Positions 33,297 to 45,500 of a DNA stretch of 51,962 bases are shown here, piece after piece. The notes beneath the pieces are model-generated. The model saw only the letters and a list, made by a program, of their open reading frames with translations. It searched no databases and had not been told where the DNA came from. The translations under genes were made by a program, and so were the position numbers. How positions within the stretch are numbered: the stretch's first letter is position 1; every line of letters starts with the position of its first letter. Source of the DNA: Spongospora subterranea (lineage: Eukaryota; Endomyxa; Phytomyxea; Plasmodiophorida; Plasmodiophoridae); assembly GCA_900404475.1 (NCBI GenBank), contig OUQQ01000058.1, positions 1-51,962 of the forward strand, written 5' to 3'.

Positions 33297-34762
33297 ATGT
33301 ATCTATCCCAATTTTTGCTTTGGAAACACCATCTCGATGGCGCTAGACCGTTTCAGTTGCCGGTTTTTGTGTTTTGCTGTTGTCTAGCCGGTATCTCAAC
33401 TGGCGATCTGACCATACATGATGGGGTCAACCTGACCATCCCATCCTTCACATATGTGCATGGGAACGCATCGTTTCGAGTATCGGGACGACTGTTGTTT
33501 GTCCAAGGACACGATCTGGCCAATGTCAAGGACGAGATCAGCGGACGAATCCTGTTGGTCGACCACTCTGTCAATTCCGACATCGCATCGTGGGCGGCGA
33601 AGTGTCACGCGAAAGGGTGTGTCGGGGTCGTCATGTTCAACCTACCCGATCTCTGGGATTTTGTTGCCTGGCGCTATTTGACGTATTCGACCATCCCGTG
33701 CGTGGTGCTGGCCCAGGCGGCACCGATCACTGATCCATGGAGCGTCAATGGCAACCTGGCTACGATCGATAGCGATGCTGGGCCATCACCCACCGAGTTA
33801 TGGATCGGCAACTCGGCCACAATCACATGGTTCGCTTTCCAGTTGTTCCTCAACGCGTTCATTCTCCTGTATTCGCTGTATAAACTAGGGACATTTGCGG
33901 TCGATTTGCACGGTCGGGTGCGAATGATCCCAATTCGCCCATTATTAGTGTTCCTATTCCAGATAGCGTCGTCCACTATCAGAGGGCTCTGGTTTCTCAA
34001 CGCCGTCTTCTTCCAGTTCTATGGGTTGTCGCCCGCTTTTTATCGGTTCACGCTCTCTGGCCACCTTCCATTCTCTTTGGCAACGCTTTTGCTCGTTGCC
34101 ATCTCGATGCGCGCCCAGGTTCAGAGCGCGAAACCCGAATCGTCGCGATGGCGCCTGATTAGCAACGTGGCCATCGTCTTCTGCTTGGCGACACTCTTGC
34201 TAGATGAGATCCTAACCATATTGAGCGCTGCATTTCACGTTGAATTGGAGGCCGATAACACTACATTTACCAACATTACGTATTTGGTCTTGAATGTCCC
34301 GGTTGCGGCTCTGGAAATATTCTACGCTGTCAAACTGTCCAGAATTCTCAATTCGACAAGCGGTTCGGGATCGCGTTCCGAGCGATTTCAGACGCGCCGT
34401 TTCACGAATGGCGTCATCTGTAGCGCCACAATTGGCATCTCTATCCTGACAATATACACGATATATTGGTCGTTGCTGGACGTGGTCGGTTCCCATCAGA
34501 TCATCATGTTGACCGTTATCATGCTCTTCGAGGCTGTTCAAGGAATAATGAACGTGTGCGCGTTCGTTCAGCGGAATTCGTTGCTGCGTGCGTTCGCCAT
34601 GGACGCCAGTAGACGGCTATCGTTGACTTTGCGAAATAGCTCTCGGCGAATGATGGCCAGTCGAAGGCTGAGCAAAGCCTTAGCCGCCGCATCTACGAAA
34701 AACGTCATTATTCCACCAGAGAATCAGAATACACCTCAACAGGCGATGTCGACCGATACATA
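33297..34762 (+). CDS. Membrane protein with PA-like ectodomain and seven TM helices
   Basis: A continuous frame of 488 residues. A hydrophobic signal region at about 21-36 (LPVFVFCCCLAGISTG) precedes a luminal domain. That domain has a protease-associated (PA) fold pattern at about 62-140 (GRILLVDHS, HAKGCVGVVMFN, TIPCVVLAQ). Seven hydrophobic helices follow at about 175-435, then a basic Arg/Ser-rich cytosolic tail. N-glycosylation sequons (NLT, NAS, NTT, NIT) lie in predicted outside segments. The layout resembles a receptor or sorting protein, for example GPR180/TMEM145-like or TOM1/GPR137-like 7TM proteins, but no family is certain. The true start may be an exon beginning after TTTCAG at 33356, in which case a 5' exon is missing. 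No internal introns. Confidence 0.72.
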
Positions 34763-35703
34763 ATCGGAATTATGTAGATATTATGATAGGGAGCGTGAGT
34801 TCATATGGCTAATAAGATCTGGGATAAAGGCTCAGAATGTCCATGATCAACGGGGTCCAACAAGTTATAGTGTTGAGTTCTTGGCCTTATGAATATCGTG
34901 GATGACAAGGGCGATATCCCAACTTAGCCAGTACCTGTTGTGGTGATAAAACCAGGAGTGGTGTCATATTAAATCATCGTATGCTGAATACTCTGCTTGT
35001 TGATTGTAATCGAGGGCGTATTCGGCCTTGTTTCTTTTACCAGTTTATTTTATATCACGATCATTGTCGAGCTGGGTTATCCAGGCCGATTCACAAGATT
35101 CGTGAAATCCTGTATTACTCAGTTCCATGTCTGTTGTTTCTTCATCCACACCATACGAATTGAGAATCCGAGCGCAGACGTGAGGTGTATAGCATCAAGT
35201 GTTGTAGTTATGTCCCGATTAAATCAGATTCCTGAAAGCGCCATTTCTAGGCAGCAGTTCCATCACATGTTGACACAAATGGATTCCCGCTACGCTAAGG
35301 GAACCAGATCCCGATTGACCAGCCGCGTCCGGTTAACGAGTACGATGTCCTCCACATCTGGAGTGTTCCCATCTATATTTTGATGAATTTGAAACAAACC
35401 AGATTCTGTATATTACCATAATTGGCGCTGCCTATATGTTTTGGTAGATCGCTGGAGTGACAACTCTTACGGGTTTGAAACCGTGTGAACTCCCCTCATT
35501 TATGCGTTTCAAATAAAGAAATCATTTCTGGATTGTATTGAAGATCGAACAATGTTCACGAGCAGAGCGCCGACCTGAGGATGGAATTCGGGATTGGGGA
35601 GCACACCTCTGCCTCTCGTAGGTGGCGATGAATTTGGCCAATTTCGGGCAGATCGCGAAGGTGTCCACGGGGTTACACGGTCATTTTGTCGCCATCACCG
35701 ATC
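34763..35703. other. Intergenic; possible small membrane-protein exon
   Basis: A plus-strand frame at 34997-35383 lacks an ATG start. It encodes a hydrophobic helix (GVFGLVSFTSLFYITIIVEL) and then a polar Ser/Arg-rich segment (MSRLNQIPESAISRQQF). It could be an exon of an unidentified gene, and no splice partners were confirmed. Confidence 0.3.
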
Positions 35704-37080
35704 ATGTCGCTGGCCAAGCTCCAGTTCCGACTCCCGATCGCCACGAACCTGAGGCGCTGCTTGATGGTATCGCCCAATGAACCAAATCCTCAATCGCCAC
35801 CAAACTCGACGGAGAGCGATCCGGAAACCGATTTTGGGTCTACCAACAATTCAACCGAACCTGTTTTTCGCATTCTTAGACTATATTGATTGCAGTTATT
35901 CGCGAGTTCCATCTTCACAAAAAACCTCTATGGTCAAAGAAGTGTTCAATAGGGTTGCCACAAAATACGATATTATGAACGGTACACCATCATCGTTGAT
36001 AATTTTTCTTTTCTCTCTTCTCTGTTCCGGATTTTTGGGGGCAACAAAATCGTCAATTCTGTATTAATTCAAAGTGTGGAACGCAGATATCATGTCGCTC
36101 GGTATTCACCGACTCTGGAAAACGTCGGTCATTTTTCTGCCTAAGGTTTTGCCACCAGTTGATTTACCTTTTTACAGATATTTTGTAAACCAGTTGGCGC
36201 TATCCAGTCTGGGCGCGACTCCTGTTCACATACTGGACATGGCTGGCGGTACTGGCGATATCGCCTTCCGCTGCATCGACGCTTTACGTGCTCCGCCAAC
36301 TTTTCCATCAGTCTTCCCTTCGCCCCGACACGCTATCACCATTGCAGACATCAACCAAAGCATGCTGGATATTGGCATGGAACGCGCCCGGACACTCGGC
36401 TATGGAAGCGATTCCCGCGTTCTTGTTGATTTTGTTTGCGCTGATGCGCAAAATCTCGTCACTATACCTGATTCTTCTATAGATCTCTACACAATAGCCT
36501 TTGGTCTTCGCAATGTCACAAAGAAAGAGGTTGGCGGTCTGTGATCATATCCATTTCTTCAGATTTGTACCTTTTTGGTGCCTTTTCAATTTTTGGTTCC
36601 TGGGGGTTTTTTCCGCAATCAACCATCGCAATTCAACCAAACTGCATCGCACAATCGTATTGCGTTGCCGTGTTGATGGCTGCCGGATTTTGTTGATCTT
36701 TAAACGTTCTTGATTGCAATCTCTCGCTTATATTGTTTGAAGTTTTTTTAATTATGCGTTGGTAGTCGGCTTTGGCGGAAGCGTACCGCGTATTGAAACC
36801 GGGCGGGAGGTTTCTATGCATGGAATTCAGCAGTGTTCATGTCCCGGGTTTACGGAAGCTATATGATATCTGGTCGCATCATGGTATCCCGCGCCTGGGC
36901 GGCCTGATTGCCGGCGACACTGCGTCTTATCAGTATTTGGTCGAATCTATCAGGCAGTTCCCCGACCAAGATACATTGGCACAAATGATTCGCGAAGCTG
37001 CGTTCAGCGAGGTTTCTCACGAAAATTTATCTGGTGGAATTGTGGCTATCCACTCGGGCTTCAAAATTCCAGTTGGTTAA
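35704..37080 (+). CDS. COQ5: 2-methoxy-6-polyprenyl-1,4-benzoquinol methylase COQ5
   Basis: Five exons (35704-35837, 35896-35981, 36087-36123, 36178-36529, 36766-37080) encode 307 residues. COQ5 is the SAM-dependent C-methyltransferase of ubiquinone synthesis on the matrix side of the inner mitochondrial membrane. The N-terminus ([20 protein letters not shown]) looks like a presequence. Motifs are [20 protein letters not shown], the SAM-binding loop [32 protein letters not shown] and [14 protein letters not shown]. The end [12 protein letters not shown]...[10 protein letters not shown] is typical of the family. Exon 3 is 37 nt. All joins keep frame. Confidence 0.95.
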
Positions 37081-37128
37081 TATATATTAATTCATTTATG
37101 CGATATCGTGCCATGCTCAACATTATCT

Positions 37129-37326
37129 TCATCTTATTGCGCGCCGTCCTGGTGGCGTTATCACGGGTGCGACTGACTTTATTACTGGGTTCATGAGCGG
37201 CGCTAGTGGTACACGTCTTGTCTTGTCAACTTTCTTGCCACCCATGCGCTGTGACACAAGCTCGCCGGTCATCGGGTCAACATTCTCCTTATCATGCACC
37301 TCGAACGCGTTCCGCACCTTCGACAT
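37129..37326 (-). CDS. 65-aa protein with KEN box and D-box (securin-like?)
   Basis: The frame starts MSKVRNAFEVHDKENVDP and ends with a basic segment. It contains a KEN box in its favoured context (DKENVDP, i.e. KENxxP) and a full destruction box, RVPLAPLMN (RxxLxxLxN). Both are recognition signals for the anaphase-promoting complex with Cdh1/Cdc20. The order, KEN near the N-terminus then D-box after a basic stretch, resembles securin, but the acidic separase-binding region is absent. It could also be a small APC/C inhibitor. An acceptor-like TTGATTAACAG lies just upstream of the ATG, so a 5' exon (perhaps within 37411-37608, minus) is possible. The gene converges on COQ5 with 48 bp between stops. 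Confidence 0.55.
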   Translation of the reverse strand: MSKVRNAFEVHDKENVDPMTGELVSQRMGGKKVDKTRRVPLAPLMNPVIKSVAPVITPPGRRAIR

Positions 37327-38095
37327 CGCCTGCACCTGCCTGTTAATCAAACAATAAAGTACTGTGACTAATCGCCCGTGCGATTATGAACCCCCTTCAG
37401 AAATGGACAATTATTTGATATTCCGCGCCAAATACAGTCGTCTATCAATTATAGATACAGTATAGTGTATACCCTCACCGTAAACTGCCAACAAGTGCTG
37501 CACGTGGACGTTATCATCGTTACCCATGCATCGTAACGTGATTTTGCCTGGTGAGTATCCCGAAGTTGGTAAAGGGTGTGCTATTTGATTCTCGACGATT
37601 GCACCCACGGTTTTACTTATATACAGCGATCAATGCCGAACACGGCCGCTAAACAAGAAATGATGAAAATATGACACATGATATAACGGCCATGCTGATC
37701 ACATCGTATTCTGGTCTTCGACATGGATAACTTCAATAACCAAGGATCAAATACTTTTAGTTGGCCAAGGTTCAAGGAAGGGAGAAGATGAAGCATGGCT
37801 AATGCTTTTGTTTGATGGAAGGTAAACCAGTACCTAGATTTCTATTGAGCCGTAACCATTTTTTGTTTTGCGGCTAACCGCCATGGTCTGAGAAGTTGAT
37901 CTATGCAACATTTACCTGACACTGAAAGAACAAATTGTGATGCTGAATAAATAAAAATACAGATTTCATCCTGTGAAAAAGCAACCCTGTTGTTAATGGT
38001 GCCAGACATAAAGTTATCAACTATTAACTTGAAATGACCCGAATGCCCTAGGTATATAAAGGACCCGATAATGACGTAACTGATCTCCAGACTGT

Positions 38096-38466
38096 TTAAT
38101 TATAGTGCACTAGAGAATTTATAGAAAGTGATTTGGTATAACCTGTTTTGATAGAGAATTTATAAAAGTGTCGAAGCCCCGCTCACTATGGACACACCAG
38201 TTGGAAATCACAACGCCTATCTGAAACGCGCCGACAGACGTATTTTCGGAAGGTCATTCAGAAAACTTTTCTACGTTTCAGAAGATCGATTTTGAGCAGC
38301 TTTCTCGCCCAGACATTGTCACCGCTGCTACGTCTGTCGGCGCGTTTCACATAGGCGTCGTGATTCCCAACTGGTGTGTCATAGTGAGCGCGGCTTCGAC
38401 TGTTAATCTTTTTAATTATAGTGTACTAGAGAATTTGTAGAAGTGATTTCGTATCCCCTGTTTTAT
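38096..38466. repeat. Direct repeats flanking an inverted-repeat element
   Basis: A segment of about 55 bp at 38096-38152 (TTTAATTATAGTGCACTAGA then GAATTTATAG...CTGTTTT) recurs at about 38411-38466 with few differences (TTTAATTATAGTGTACTAGA). A shorter third copy (TAGAGAATTTATAAAAGTG) directly abuts the element's left end. They are too long to be target-site duplications, so they are probably a tandem or terminal repeat unit. Confidence 0.85.
38170..38400. mobile_element. MITE-like element with ~72-bp inverted repeats
   Basis: The left arm (38170-38242) begins GTCGAAGCCCCGCTCACTAT and ends GCCGACAGACGTA. The right arm (38329-38400), read on the minus strand, begins GTCGAAGCCGCGCTCACTAT and ends GCCGACAGACGTA, matching along its length with a handful of differences. 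The central 86 bp has no coding potential. This is a non-autonomous inverted-repeat element; its superfamily is unknown. Confidence 0.85.
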
Positions 38467-38974
38467 TCAGATGATACTTGATATCGCGATACATACTATG
38501 CCTGTTCTGTTATCAAATTTTTCGATTCTGAGCGGTGATGGTTCCGCCAAAAGAGAAAACTTGTATAGGACTGGTTAGGGGCGTGGCAAACAAGAGAGTC
38601 TGTCATGTTTATAGGAGTAGTTTACAACCTCATAGATATACTAACCGCATATACTTTTGTGAGTACAAACATGACCATGATCTCACTGAATTTGCCGCTC
38701 ACGAGTGTTTTAGAGTGAAAACTGCAAGATGTGTTTTGATACCCTTTTTCAATAATTCATTAACATTTCCACCCAAGACATCGCCTAGCAACATCATTTC
38801 TGGAATACGCAGCGGTGGATGATTGACTAAATTGGTTTACTCAACGTTGATGCACCTCGAATTTCTGGTTCTCAACGGATGTCGGTCGATGTCCAGCAGT
38901 GACTGCGCAATTTCAATTCCCAGAGTTGCGCAATTTTGTGTCATATCCATCGCCATTTGGCACTGCTATACACC

Positions 38975-40926
38975 ATGTCAGAATCTAATGCAATTCTGTC
39001 GTTGGGCGTTGATTATTCTAGCTCCACTACCACTCTTGATCTCCCCGCTTTGCTGGATTCGTGTGCAAAATCTGTTGCCGCCAGTTTTATCATCACTCCT
39101 ATATTCATCGATCACCAGCCTGCCAGCTATTCGGACCTTTGTTTAACGTTCGAGCAATGGAACTCGACCGTTGTTGGCAGCATTGTTTTGGCGCCTTCCC
39201 GAACCCTATCCGACTCTGTGGAAGACGTTCGCCGTCAATTGAGCTGGGCCAAGCACGTGTCTTTGTCAGCGGTTATTATTCCTAGTGCCCAACCCGGACA
39301 TGAGATCTCCTACGCTGCTACGCTACAAGCATTACTGCTGGAGTTCCCAACGTTTCAGTACTGGATCCGTCTGGAACTAGACTTAGATGTCCCTGACGTT
39401 TCCTACACGCGCTGGCGGCGACTGAAGACTCTTTGCGAAAACAGTTCTGGGCTATACCCGCTCTTACATTTAACATGCAACAGCGACGCACCGCTCACCA
39501 GTTCGAATATATCATCATTATCGCGCTGGCAAGCTGAAAATGTTGCGTCTGTGTTCTTAAATCGTGATTCTACTCAGACGCCAGCGCTGGACTGGTTCTT
39601 AAATCTTTTGTTTCGGGATGACGTTCGCGTGATTGTCGAAGCATCCGATGACATGGATGTATCCCCAGTTACAGATTATGTTCATACCCTCTGGCATGAG
39701 CGTCAACTTCCGTCTGAAAGTGAATTATTTACAATGCCTTTTCGAGACGTGATTCAGGCACCATTGCAACCACTGGGAGACAATCTTCAATCACAGACTT
39801 ACGAGGTAGCCGCCTGTTTATATGCAATCGCTCTTGTTTCATTTTGTTGCAAATATGTTTTGATTGATCATAAATTTGTGCGGTTATATTGAAAAAGATG
39901 CTTCATATTACTATTGGAACTCTATTGAATATTTGTGTAGATATTTGAAAGGGATCCAGTAAAGTATTCTCAATACGAAGAAGCCGTATATAGGGCGCTT
40001 CGAGATCGTGACATAGACGATGAGAAGTATGTGGTAATGGTGGTTGGAGCCGGTCGTGGCCCGCTAGTCCACGCCGTCCTCAATGCTGGGCGACGTGCCG
40101 CTCGCGATCTTCGGGTATTCGCTTTAGAAAAGAACCCCAACGCATGCTTTACTTTGCGACACCTTTCTGCTTCCGTCTGGGGGGATCAGGTTCGTGTCAA
40201 ATATATTGTGTTATCAGTGCATTAATTTATACTGTCAAGGTCGAAGTCGTCGAAGGCGATATGCGTCTTTGGGAGCCTCCGGTTCTTGCCCACATCCTTG
40301 TTAGCGAGCTACTTGGTAGTTTCGGGGATAACGAGTTATCACCTGAATGTTTAGACGGTGCACAACGCCTGTTGCGCGACGATGGTCTTTCAATTCCCTC
40401 CTCGTATTCGTCTTATCTCTCCCCGATATCTTGCCAGAGGCTTTGGGCGTCTCTCGCTAGTTCTACAACATCTCTTGAAACAATCAGCGTAGTCAATTTA
40501 CATTCCGTCTTTTACGCTGCTCCAGCCCAAAAATGTTTTTCATTTGCACATCCAAATTGGGAATTGACTTCGAACGCACGCTCTACAACAATTGAATTTC
40601 GAAAGGACGTCGACGAGGTTACAATTCATGGGTTCGCTGGTTTTTTTCATGCGACGTTGTATGCTGGCGAACGCGGTGATGAAATCGCCGTTAGTATTGA
40701 ACCGACAACATTCAGCGAGGGAATGATGAGTTGGTTCCCTGCCGTATTGCCGCTACGAACCCCACTGCTGTGGATCGGCGACAACAGTATTCCTCTCAGG
40801 CTGCATATTTTCAGGAACGTTTGTGCTATCCGACGGCGTGTCTGGTTCGAATGGTGTGCAGAACAAGGTCAATTGGTCACTCCTATACATAATCCCGCTG
40901 GTCGCTCCTATTCTATTGTTATGTAG
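38975..40926 (+). CDS. PRMT5: Protein arginine methyltransferase 5 (type II)
   Basis: Three exons (38975-39805, 39941-40189, 40240-40926) encode 588 residues, slightly short of the human protein (637). PRMT5 makes symmetric dimethylarginine on histones and Sm proteins, usually with MEP50. The N-terminal TIM-barrel domain is more diverged. The catalytic domain has YEIFERDPVKYSQYEEAVY, the SAM loop MVVGAGRGPLV and EKNPNA. The double-E loop is SELLGSFGDNELSPECLDG, and the end is IHNPAGRSYSIVM. The Phe of the YEIFERDP block, required for symmetric methylation in PRMT5, is present. The first intron (135 nt) falls exactly before that block. Confidence 0.96.
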
Positions 40927-42500
40927 AAAGGTTTTACATTTATCAATATAGACACAGTTACTGTTTACATATAGTCGGGTCTGCAAGAGTCAAGCATCGT
41001 CAATATTTGCCAACGTCGTCAAGAAGGTTCCATCGTAGACAATGTGCGTTTCAAAAGTGGTCGTACTGTGAAGGAACAGAAGGTCGTAAAGGGGCCTGGT
41101 TTCTGGCATTATTCAATCTTGTTTTACAAATCTAACGAGCATAGCTACAGCAAAATGGCGTCGTTCTATCCTATCAGGGTCTTCATTATGAACGCCCACG
41201 ACACAGCATTCCGCCACAGGAAACCGGTCGATGGGCTAGTGTACAGAATCTTTGGTACTAACGATCGCATTAACTGTACCAAAATTCCATTAGCGATCCT
41301 GACTTTTAATCTATCTTCGATCTAAATAAACAGCGCTTAGGTTCTCTGCGTCAACCAACGCTTGCGGAACCTGCATAGCTAGTTAATTGTGACTGGGCGA
41401 GACACTGCAAAACAGTGTTGCTTGATATCACCGAGCATCAGGGTGAACTTAAAGGCTTACTCGGCTGGTCCCGTTCGTTCTAAATCGAAAGAGATGATTA
41501 ATCTTCGCTGAACGCTCGTTTCGATGAATTTGATTGTACGTCAGAAAAGGTTGAGCCTACTGTAAAGTCTAGACTGTGGAAGATCCCTTTTGAAGATTAC
41601 CAGGATTTATAGGTCTTTAGGGTCTGGCAGTCCAAGAAGAATGGAGTGACTTCCTCCAAAAAGTTGCTGCCAATCATGTTCTTATGATTGTTCCTGCTTC
41701 AAAGAGTTTCCAGTGGAATTTCATTTAAGACAATGAAACCGGATGCCCCAAGGTGCAGATTCAAAAATTCCCAAATGAAAGAAACGGTTGTTTTTGAAAT
41801 ACGAAGGGGTCCTACAAGTTATTGATTAATTGGATGCTACCCCTATTTTGGCACTACAGAATGACAGGGCGATCATGAAAGTGTTTACCCCTACGGCAGG
41901 GAAGAGTACTGCAGAAATACCTATAGGGGTCAGTTGCCATCAATATCAGGACTACTGTGCATAGCAATTTCCCGGTTTGCCGGCTATCAATGTTGTTTCT
42001 GGGAGTAATACCGTCGAACAGACATGGTGTACTACAGTAACTGGGAAAGAAAGCCCATAAACTTTTTCAATGGGAAAATAAAGGACTACTATAGTTTTTT
42101 TTAGTTTTTACCGATGCACTTCATGCAAGGTAGCCACAATGTCAGCAATCAGATAAAGTCCTGGTATATATATATACAGTATATCGATTTGCCCTAACAA
42201 CGAAGAAATTGGCGAAAAATATTAACACCATAAGGAAAATACTGACAGAGTTGCGCCCCCAATGTGCATTGAGTCAAAAATCAAAACCCTACACGGAAGT
42301 GGCCCAAAGTAAATCCGTCAGTAACCACTTATCGGCTTCAGCCAGTTCCAAGTCAATATAGGGTGTTACAGTTACGTGGGGAGGAACGTGATACAGTACA
42401 GTACGGTTAAAGGAGCAAAGGGAATCCCATACCTGTTAACGTGGGTTTTCCCCCTCCAACCGGATTATCCGATCTGTATTAGCGTCGCTCATTCACAAAC
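40927..42500. other. Intergenic region without a recognised gene
   Basis: About 1.6 kb with a 93-codon frame at 41044-41325 that has no recognisable domain, and otherwise short frames. A long run of TATATATATA-like sequence lies near 42163-42185. An upstream targeting exon of pyruvate carboxylase could lie here, but none was identified. Confidence 0.4.
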
Positions 42501-45500
42501 ATGGGTGAGCAGAAACCGCAACTTCACCACGACGCCTATACTCCGAGATGGTTCGTCAGCAATCCTGGCGACGATGTTGAGGATGCCGAGACTAACTACG
42601 AGCGAAGTCGCTCTTTGGCGAAAAATATCGCCCCAGCAGCTGTCGGCAAAACCATAAAAAAGATCATGGTATCTTTTATTGTTACGTTTTCGGAATCTGG
42701 ATATTTCTGAATTTGCTCCTTATTAGGCTGCAAACCGTGGCGAAATTGTTATTCGGATTTGTCGCGCTGCTCATGAACTGGGCCTGCGGACCGTTTCAAT
42801 ATTTTCCAACGAAGATCACTTGAGCCTACATCGTTATCACGCTGATGAGTCTTATCTGGTAGTTCTTGATCGAACACTGCTTTCAAAAAATTTTCATCAC
42901 GTGTTAGGTTGGCGAGGGAAAAGCGCCAATTGCTGCATATCTTGACATTGATGATATATTGCGAATTGCCCTGGATAGTAATGTCGACGCTATCCATCCC
43001 GGATGTTTGTGAATCGATGAGGGCTCTGTTCCTAGGCTCGTGGTTTAACAATTTCTTGTTCTAGATGGCTTTTTGTCTGAGAGCGCTGAGTTTGCTAGGC
43101 GGGTAGCAGCAGCAGGTCTTATATTTATTGGACCATCACCAGAAGTGATTGATGCTCTCGGAACGAAAACCAGTGCCAGGGAATTAGCCATCCAAGCAAA
43201 CGTTCCTGTTATTCCTGGGTCTGACGGCCCCTGCAAGACGGTCGCGGTATGATGGATTGTTTGAAGCATTGTTATGTTCCTTATCGGTTAACGTCTCAGG
43301 ACGTTGTTGCTTTTGTAAAAAAACATGGTCTTCCTGTAATTGTAAGAACCCCTCATAACTTGTTTTTGCTTAATCACTAACGTGTTCATGTCCAGTTGAA
43401 AGCTGCTTTTGGAGGTAAAAGACTATTGAAACCTTTCTATCAATGCAGTCATAACGTTGGTAAATATTAGGAGGCGGTCGCGGGATGCGGTGTGGTTCTT
43501 GTATCTGTTAATTCCTATCTCTAATCTTTGTCTCAGAGTGATAAAATCCGAGAACGACATTGAGGAAGCGTTCAAGCGATGCACATCCGAAGCGGTGTCT
43601 GCATTTGGGAATGGGACCGTCTTTGTAGAACGTTTTCTAGCGTCCCCGGTATCATCACTTCTTGTTTTTATTTTTCCAATGTTGCTGTTTCTGTAATTCA
43701 TGAAACCAGTAGCGAAAATTCCATTATTTTATGCTCTTTTACGAGTTGTCATATTATCCCAATTTATGCTTGCCATAACCATATCATTTTTAGCGCCATA
43801 TCGAAGTTCAAATTATGGGAGACCTTCATGGAAACGGTATGTCTGCATCTTGCGCCTAAATTTCCTGAATCATGTTTCAGTTGTTCACTTCTTCGAGCGC
43901 GATTGCAGCGTGCAGCGCCGCTATCAAAAAGTACAGAGCAATCATAGTGCAAAGATGTCATTTCTCAGCGCCCAGCCATTTAGGTGGTAGAGTTCGCTCC
44001 AGCTCAGAATCTGAACCCAGAAGTCAGACAAAAAATCCTAGCAGATGCCATAAAAATCGCCAAGCATGTAGGGTATTCTAATGCTGGCACAGGTTCGCCA
44101 CAGTTTTTCAATTTGATGTGCTTCTTAACTGTGATTTAGTTGAATTTCTGGTTGATGAAACGGATCGCTATTATTTTGTAAGTCATCCAAGTTGATTTTA
44201 TGACAAGTATTAATCCATAATCAGATCGAAGTAAATCCCAGAATTCAGTGGGTGGTTTATGCAGCTCTTTGCTCTTAGATGATTCAACAAGTACATTTTC
44301 AGAGTCGAACACACCGTTTCTGAGGAAGTCACGGGTTTCGATCTTGTTCGAGCACAGTTTGAGGTGGCTTGCGGTGCTTCGCTTCCAGAGCTGGGCATCA
44401 CTCAAGATCAGATCGCTTGTACCGGTTGCGCCATTCAACTTCGTATCACCACCGAAAACCCGATGGTAATTCTTCTCGCTATACCTTGTATTCATTTTGG
44501 TTTAGTATATGGGGCTGACTCATAATCAGGAAAACTTCCAGCCCGACACTGGTCGATTAGAAGTATATCGGTCTAGTGGAGGTGTCGGCGTTCGTCTTGA
44601 TGGCTGCTGTGCAGCTGGAGTCGTCATCTCTCCGCATTGTGTGTGATTGGCGTTTGCTGACACTGCCATCATTTAACGCTTTCGTAGATGATTCGCTGTT
44701 GGTCAAAGTCATCACCCGTGCTCGAACGTTTGAAGAAGCCGTAATACGCTCGTTAAGGGCCATTGCGGGTTAGTCAGTGACCTCTAGTCATGTTAATAGC
44801 CTCATATCGTTCTTAGAATTCCGAGTTCGCGGCGTTAAAACCAATATACCATTTCTTCAGGCATGTCGATGAATCTATTTGCTTCACGATCTTAGTGATT
44901 TTTCAGAGATTGTTAACCCATCCGTATTTTTTGACCACTCGAGGTGCCCACACGAACTTCATTGACCAGACGCCGGAGATTCTAGTTTATCGGTTATCTG
45001 GAGACCGCGTTAGTATCCTTATAAGCCACCGGAAAGTTCATGTTGTGATAAGTTTTTTTACTGCAGGCAACAAAATTATTGGCATTTTTGTCGGATATCA
45101 AAGTGAACGGCTTGGACCTACCGGGCAAGGTCGAGTCGCTGCCCGAACCTCCAACGCCGCCACCAATGACGCTTTTCACCGCCTCACCTGATGTTCGTCC
45201 AACTGGATTGCGGGACATTCTCCTTGCCCATGGACCAAAAGCGTTTGCAAAAGCTGTTCGCGAGCATAAAGGGGTACGGCACTGCGGTTTATTCAAAGCT
45301 TCTGAGAATGACGCTCTTTTCAGTTGCTGATTATGGATACCACATGGCGTGATGCCCATCAATCACTGCTGGCTACACGCGTGCGCACATACGACATAAA
45401 GCAAATTGCTAGACAGACGTCATATGCGCTGTAATTTCAATGTGCTATTGGTTAATTTCTTAAAGCATTAAAATTTTCATAGTGCCAACGCTTACAGTCT

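Larger units (their letters stand above)
37351..38974. other. Intergenic region with repeats
   Basis: Apart from the possible extra exon at 37411-37608 (minus) and the inverted-repeat element at 38170-38400, only short frames occur. The 95-codon frame at 38535-38822 has no recognisable domain. A TATA-like TATATAAAGG lies at 38052-38061. Confidence 0.4.

Noticed and set aside
41044..41325. 93-codon plus-strand frame
   Set aside because: No family resemblance, isolated in a gene-poor region, and could be chance.
42376..42657. Alternative-frame start for pyruvate carboxylase
   Set aside because: It is open across the first exon but in a different frame from the biotin carboxylase start. Only the frame from 42501 joins exon 2 correctly.
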